This document shows, piece after piece, positions 60,376-64,000 of a stretch of 64,000 nucleotides of DNA. Below the pieces are notes generated by a model. It searched no databases. It was given only the letters and a program-made list of their open reading frames with translations, and was not told the DNA's origin. The stretch lies in assembly GCA_903859715.1 (NCBI GenBank), contig CAIONS010000056.1, positions 305,181 to 369,180 on the forward strand. The letters are read 5' to 3'. The translations under genes were made by a program, and so were the position numbers. This DNA is from an uncultured Opitutia bacterium. Lineage in GTDB: Bacteria; Verrucomicrobiota; Verrucomicrobiia; Opitutales; Opitutaceae. The number at the start of each line of letters is the position of its first letter. The stretch's first letter is position 1.

Positions 60376-61446
60376 TCAGTTCCGTCCGGCCTTGAGTGCT
60401 TTCCGGGACTTCGACTCGACGAATTCGCGAATCACGACGTTGCGCTGGAGGATGCGCTCATCCTCCTCGATTTCCTCGGTGGTGCGGACGGCCTCGTGCT
60501 TCGCCATGGCGCGGCGCATCTTGGAGAGTGCGAGATATTCGAGCTGGCGGATGCGTTCGCGGGTGACGTGGAAGCGCTTGCCGACTTCCTCGAGGGTGAG
60601 CTCATCCTTCCCGTCGAGCCCGAAGCGCAGCTTGATGATCTCGGCTTCACGCTCCTCGAGCGAGTCGACCATCGCATGCAGGTCGGAGTTCTGGTTCTTG
60701 TCGCGGAGGCCGTCGTAAGGGCTGATGGCATTGTCGTCGCCGACGATTTCGCCGAAGGTGGCGGAATCGCCGTCCTCGCCGACGGGAGCGTCGAGCGAGG
60801 CGGGACGCACGCTGACCGACTTCAGATGGGCGACCTTGCTGGTCGGGATCTGCAGCTCGATCGCCAACTCCTCATCGGTCGGCTCGCGGCCGAGCTCCTC
60901 GGTGAGTTTCATGGCCGTGCGGCGCATCTTGGAAATCTTGTCCACGAGATGGACGGGCAGGCGGATCGTCTTGGACTGGTTGGCCAGGGCGCGCTTGATG
61001 GATTGCTTGATCCACCACGCGGCGTAGGTCGAAAGCTTGCCGCCCTTGCGCGGGTCGAAGCGCTCGACGGCCTTGATGAGGCCGATGTTGCCTTCGCTAA
61101 TGAGGTCGAGGAGCGGCAGGCCGAAATCCTTGTAGTCCATCGCGATTTTCACGACGAGACGGAGGTTGGCCGAGATCATATGATCGCGGGCAGCCTTGTC
61201 GCCGCGGCGGATGCGCTTGGCCAGCTGGATTTCCTCCTGGATGGTCAGGAGCGCGGTCTTGCCGATCTCCTGGAGATAAAGCTGGAGGTTGCTGCGTTCG
61301 CCGTGGGCGATGGGAGCCTCGGCGGCGGCCGGTTCGGATCTTTCGAGAAAAGAGGGCGGAGCGTCGGGCAATTCGGCGCGGAGGACGGCGGCGGGAGATT
61401 CTTCGGCTTCGACCGTCGCGCTGTGGGATTTGAATTTGGCGGGCAT
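60376..61446 (-). CDS. RNA polymerase sigma-70 factor (RpoD/SigA-like, short form)
   Basis: A 356-residue sigma factor. Region 1.2 SNLQLYLQEIGKTALLTIQE; region 2 HMISANLRLVVKIAMDYKDF, DLISEGNIGLIKAVERFDPR, KLSTYAAWWIKQSIKRALAN; region 3 around DKISKMRRTAMKLTEELGRE; region 4.2 TLEEVGKRFHVTRERIRQLE. The acidic region 1.1 of RpoD is replaced by a short Ala/Pro/Glu stretch, so it may be the principal factor in a short form or a group 2 alternative. It has one of the few clear Shine-Dalgarno sites in the window and a strong terminator. Confidence 0.93.
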   Translation of the reverse strand: MPAKFKSHSATVEAEESPAAVLRAELPDAPPSFLERSEPAAAEAPIAHGERSNLQLYLQEIGKTALLTIQEEIQLAKRIRRGDKAARDHMISANLRLVVKIAMDYKDFGLPLLDLISEGNIGLIKAVERFDPRKGGKLSTYAAWWIKQSIKRALANQSKTIRLPVHLVDKISKMRRTAMKLTEELGREPTDEELAIELQIPTSKVAHLKSVSVRPASLDAPVGEDGDSATFGEIVGDDNAISPYDGLRDKNQNSDLHAMVDSLEEREAEIIKLRFGLDGKDELTLEEVGKRFHVTRERIRQLEYLALSKMRRAMAKHEAVRTTEEIEEDERILQRNVVIREFVESKSRKALKAGRN

Positions 61447-61452
61447 GATAGA

Positions 61453-61458
61453 CTCCTT
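61453..61458 (-). promoter_or_regulatory. Shine-Dalgarno of the sigma factor gene
   Basis: AAGGAG on the minus strand, 6 bases before ATG 61446. Notable because most genes here have no such sequence. Confidence 0.85.
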
Positions 61459-61638
61459 GATGGTTAAAGAGACGTAACCGGATGTTTTGTTCCCGGTAGC
61501 TAGCTAGTGCTGTTCCAATAGCTATGACGAGCCAGCACGGGGCATGGATGCCTCCAAGGCGCGCTCAGTAGGCGCGATTTTGACCCACTTCAGTTTTACT
61601 GCGCGCCATGGTGGCGCATTATGACAAAGCTCAGCCGC

Positions 61639-63126
61639 TCAGAACTGCTCGGCCATGGCCACGGCTTTGAAGAGCGCGGAAGCCTTGCTGATGGTCTCCT
61701 GATACTCGGTCGCCGGCACGGAATCGGCGACGACTCCGGCGCCCGCTTGGATGTGGATTTTCCCATCCTTTAGCAGGGCGGTGCGCAGCATGATGCAGGT
61801 GTCCATGTTGCCGTCGTAACCAAAGTAGCCGAGAGCCCCCGCGTAGAAGCCGCGCTGGGTGGGCTCGTGCTGGGCGATGATCTGCATCGCCCGGATCTTC
61901 GGGGCGCCGCTCACGGTGCCGGCGGGACACGTGGCGCGCATGAGATCGTAGGCGTTCCGCTCGGGGGCAATGGTCCCTTCAACCTGCGAAACGATGTGCA
62001 TGACGTGGGAATAGCGCTCCACGACCATGAATTCAGGCACGTGGATCGAGCCGAAGCGGCAGACGCGGCCGATGTCGTTGCGGGCGAGATCCACCAGCAT
62101 GAGGTGCTCGGCGCGCTCTTTCTCGTCGGCCAGGAGTTCCTTTTCGAGCGCGATGTCTTCCTCGGGCGTCGCTCCGCGCTTGCGCGTTCCGGCGATGGGC
62201 CGGATCTCAACCCGGCCATCGGTCAGGCGCACGTGTACTTCCGGCGAAGCTCCGACGATGGAAAAGTCGCCGGCCTCGAGGATGAACATGTACGGGGACG
62301 GATTGACGGTCCGCAGGGCGCGATAGAGGTCCAGGGCCGACGGTTTGAAGTCGCGGGTAAAGCGCTGCGACGGGACAAACTGGATGATATCGCCGGCGCG
62401 GATGAACTCCTTGCCCTCCTCGACGGCCTGCTCAAAGCGCGGCTGGGTGAAATTGCCCGGAGGCACCACGATCTTCGAGGGATCGACCAAGGGCGCAGGC
62501 GAGATTTCCCGCGGTTGCCGGAGGATGGCGTAGAGGTGTTGCAGCTCGGCGACGGCCGCATCGTAGGCCGCGCCGGGCTCGCCGTGGATGTGGGCGTTGA
62601 CGCAGAGCCGCAGGGTCTGCTTCGCGCGGTCAAAGATCAGCAGCGAATCCGACAGCATGAAGTAGAGCAGGGGCACCTTCAGGTCGTCCGATTTGGCCAC
62701 GGGCACGGTTGGCTCGATCCGGGTGACATATTCGTAGCCGACAAAGCCGACTGCGCCGCCGGTGAAGCGGGGCAGGCCCGGCAGCGTGACGGGCTGATAG
62801 CCGCGCATCTCGGTTTCGATCAGCGTCAGTGGATCAGGCGGCGTGGGGACGGTGACGGTCTGCGTGGGTCGGCCGGGCTGGCGGATTTCGGTCGTGACCG
62901 GGCCGCAGATGAAGATTTTGCGGGGGCGGCAGCCGATGAAACTGTAGCGTGAAAGGGTTTCCCCACCCTCGACCGACTCCAGTAGATAGGACGGGCCGGC
63001 CTCCTTGAGCTTGGCATAGGCCGAGACGGGCGTCTCAAAATCGGCCATGAGGTCCGTGTAGACCGGGATGACGTTGCCTTGCGCAGCAAGGCCGAGGAAG
63101 GCGTCGCGGGTCGGGTGGATGTTCAT
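61639..63126 (-). CDS. trpE: Anthranilate synthase component I
   Basis: A 495-residue TrpE. N-terminal part with SYLLESVEGGETLSRYSFIG (tryptophan-feedback LLES motif). The chorismate-binding core has GDIIQFVPSQRFTRDF, ILEAGDFSIVGASPEVHVRL, RPIAGTRKRGATPEEDIALE, LMLVDLARNDIGRVCRFGSI and the end GYFGYDGNMDTCIMLRTALL. It makes anthranilate from chorismate with glutamine-derived ammonia. TrpG is not adjacent, so the pair is unlinked at least here. Confidence 0.95.
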   Translation of the reverse strand: MNIHPTRDAFLGLAAQGNVIPVYTDLMADFETPVSAYAKLKEAGPSYLLESVEGGETLSRYSFIGCRPRKIFICGPVTTEIRQPGRPTQTVTVPTPPDPLTLIETEMRGYQPVTLPGLPRFTGGAVGFVGYEYVTRIEPTVPVAKSDDLKVPLLYFMLSDSLLIFDRAKQTLRLCVNAHIHGEPGAAYDAAVAELQHLYAILRQPREISPAPLVDPSKIVVPPGNFTQPRFEQAVEEGKEFIRAGDIIQFVPSQRFTRDFKPSALDLYRALRTVNPSPYMFILEAGDFSIVGASPEVHVRLTDGRVEIRPIAGTRKRGATPEEDIALEKELLADEKERAEHLMLVDLARNDIGRVCRFGSIHVPEFMVVERYSHVMHIVSQVEGTIAPERNAYDLMRATCPAGTVSGAPKIRAMQIIAQHEPTQRGFYAGALGYFGYDGNMDTCIMLRTALLKDGKIHIQAGAGVVADSVPATEYQETISKASALFKAVAMAEQF

Positions 63127-63194
63127 CGGCAGAGGCTGGGCTTATGCAAGCCGGACCGCAGCGCGGCAAGGTGAATGCAAGGTGGTCAGCCGAC

Positions 63195-64000
63195 CTATCC
63201 GTCGACCGGTAAGCTGCGCCATTCGCTGGACGGCAAGGCGCCCCATCCGCTGACCGGCAAACTGCGCCATACCAAGTTTGCCGCGATGCGGTCGAGCGTG
63301 CCGCGCGAAAGCGCGAGCAGATACACACTCTTGACGGGGTAATTCTGCTGCAGTGCAAGCAGCACCAGCGCCGGGTCAAGCGGTGCGCCGATCTCGGCAT
63401 TTTCCAAGCGAAAGGGCTTCAGGGGGGTGTTCGGGTCAATGCACCACCACTGTTCATCACGCCGGTAGGCCAGCAGACTGTGATTGACGAGAGCGGCCTC
63501 GGCGCTGGAGGTGTCGTGTGTGTCAAAGGACATCAGGATCAGGCCGGCTTCTGCGACGCGGCCTCCGGAGTCGAGGACCCGCGTCAGCGCATGGAGCGAG
63601 GCAATCACGCACGCATTATTCAGGTAGAACTGCTCCGGCCTCGAGATTGGAGCGACGGGATTGGCATAGACCGTGACGCGCCGGATGCGCGGATCGAGCC
63701 CACGCAGCCGAGCTGAAAGTGCAGCAGAGTCAGGCCAGGCGCGGGTCGCCGGCCCGAGCACGCGCGTCCCGATTTCAGGCGCGTAGAGCCAGAGCACGTG
63801 TTCCAGCGAAAAGGCCGTAGCGTAGACTGGCGGTCGCGCGGCCGCTTCCGCGATAAAATCGATTCGGACCACGCAGGTATCATCCAGATATACTCCTGAG
63901 GTGTTTTGTTTCAGTGTTAAGGATACGCCGAAGCAATTGGTCAGGGGTACCTCTGAAAGGTATTCTTGAATGGCTTTCTTGAGCTCTGATGAGGGGGCGG
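63195..64000 (-). CDS. Protein of unknown function, cut by the right window edge
   Basis: The frame is open on the minus strand from 64000 to TAG at 63195, at least 268 residues, with its start outside the window. A GTG at 63872 is internal rather than the likely start, as the upstream reading (SELKKAIQEYLSEVPLTNCF, then YLDDTCVVRIDF) joins it without a break. Middle: FYLNNACVIASLHALTRVLD, then DEQWWCIDPNTPLKPFRLEN. No family recognised. The C-terminus is an 8-residue repeat (WRSLPVSG/WGALPSSE/WRSLPVDG). The first ~45 visible codons are less GC-rich than the rest. Confidence 0.6.
   Translation of the reverse strand, partial: APSSELKKAIQEYLSEVPLTNCFGVSLTLKQNTSGVYLDDTCVVRIDFIAEAAARPPVYATAFSLEHVLWLYAPEIGTRVLGPATRAWPDSAALSARLRGLDPRIRRVTVYANPVAPISRPEQFYLNNACVIASLHALTRVLDSGGRVAEAGLILMSFDTHDTSSAEAALVNHSLLAYRRDEQWWCIDPNTPLKPFRLENAEIGAPLDPALVLLALQQNYPVKSVYLLALSRGTLDRIAANLVWRSLPVSGWGALPSSEWRSLPVDG
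63199..63270. repeat. Three tandem 24-bp repeats at a gene's 3' end
   Basis: Units 63199-63222, 63223-63246 and 63247-63270 (third: CCGCTGACCGGCAAACTGCG then CCAT). They are in frame and give an octapeptide tail with Trp at each unit. Confidence 0.9.

Noticed and set aside
63199..63270. Three direct repeats as a CRISPR array
   Set aside because: The 24-bp units abut without spacers and are in frame with a gene.

Overview
The window is about 64 kb of high-GC bacterial chromosome. It most likely comes from the Verrucomicrobiota, near Opitutales/Opitutaceae; this is inferred from gene content, since there is no rRNA here. The strongest pointer is a pilMNOPQ-like operon whose members match the Amuc_1098 to Amuc_1101 pilus families described in Akkermansia. 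Most start codons lack a Shine-Dalgarno sequence, and many intergenic gaps hold palindromic repeats with short-period arms.

Layout. 1-5.6 kb: the end of a sugar ABC transporter operon (truncated permease plus solute-binding protein), then a scar with a binding-protein remnant, an integron attC-like hairpin, a frameshifted tyrosine-recombinase remnant and tRNA-Cys, then three tandem exported paralogues, one of them beheaded. 5.6-12.5 kb: a Gfo/Idh oxidoreductase facing a minus-strand set (TIM-barrel isomerase-like, HIBADH-type dehydrogenase, metallo-beta-lactamase-fold hydrolase with an N-terminal HTH-like segment), a large ferritin-like protein divergent from an AraC regulator, and a small HTH protein. 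12.7-23.7 kb: housekeeping genes (class IV aminotransferase, rhodanese, ruvX, truA-comF-accD-folC, purA, guaB) with small accessory genes (EF-Tu domain III-like, DUF1801, GxxExxY). 24-28.5 kb: menaquinone genes (menC, menE-like, DHNA-CoA thioesterase-like) and polX. Three of these genes appear to carry in-frame pieces of the intergenic repeat families.

28.7-35.7 kb: a polyprenyl-phosphate sugar transferase, an ExeA-like ATPase with an apparent frameshift followed by a GspB-like protein, then ftsB/divIC-like, an AGX-type UDP-sugar pyrophosphorylase and phosphoglucomutase in one operon. The last two would supply UDP-sugars for envelope or exopolysaccharide synthesis. 35.8-40.1 kb: a second Gfo/Idh oxidoreductase, a secreted sialidase-like/CE7 esterase fusion and a DUF5069 protein between two copies of a 78-bp repeat. 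40.3-44.4 kb: the pyruvate dehydrogenase operon (E1 alpha, E1 beta, E2) and a Nudix hydrolase. 44.6-50.0 kb: the pilus operon. 50.2-58.1 kb: a 5'-3' exonuclease-like protein, a small unknown, an orphan OmpR-type regulator, hisG, the two agmatine-to-putrescine genes, two lipoproteins and rpsA. 58.2-64 kb: a large membrane protein, an RpoD-type sigma factor, trpE, and an unknown gene that runs off the right edge and ends in three octapeptide repeats.

The least ordinary features are the pervasive short-period palindromic elements and their apparent spread into reading frames, the attC/recombinase scar beside tRNA-Cys, the PilM-PilN fusion, the sialidase/CE7 fusion, an AccD without its zinc-ribbon cysteines, and the frameshift in the ExeA-like ATPase. 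All family calls were made by reading motifs; no database search was run.
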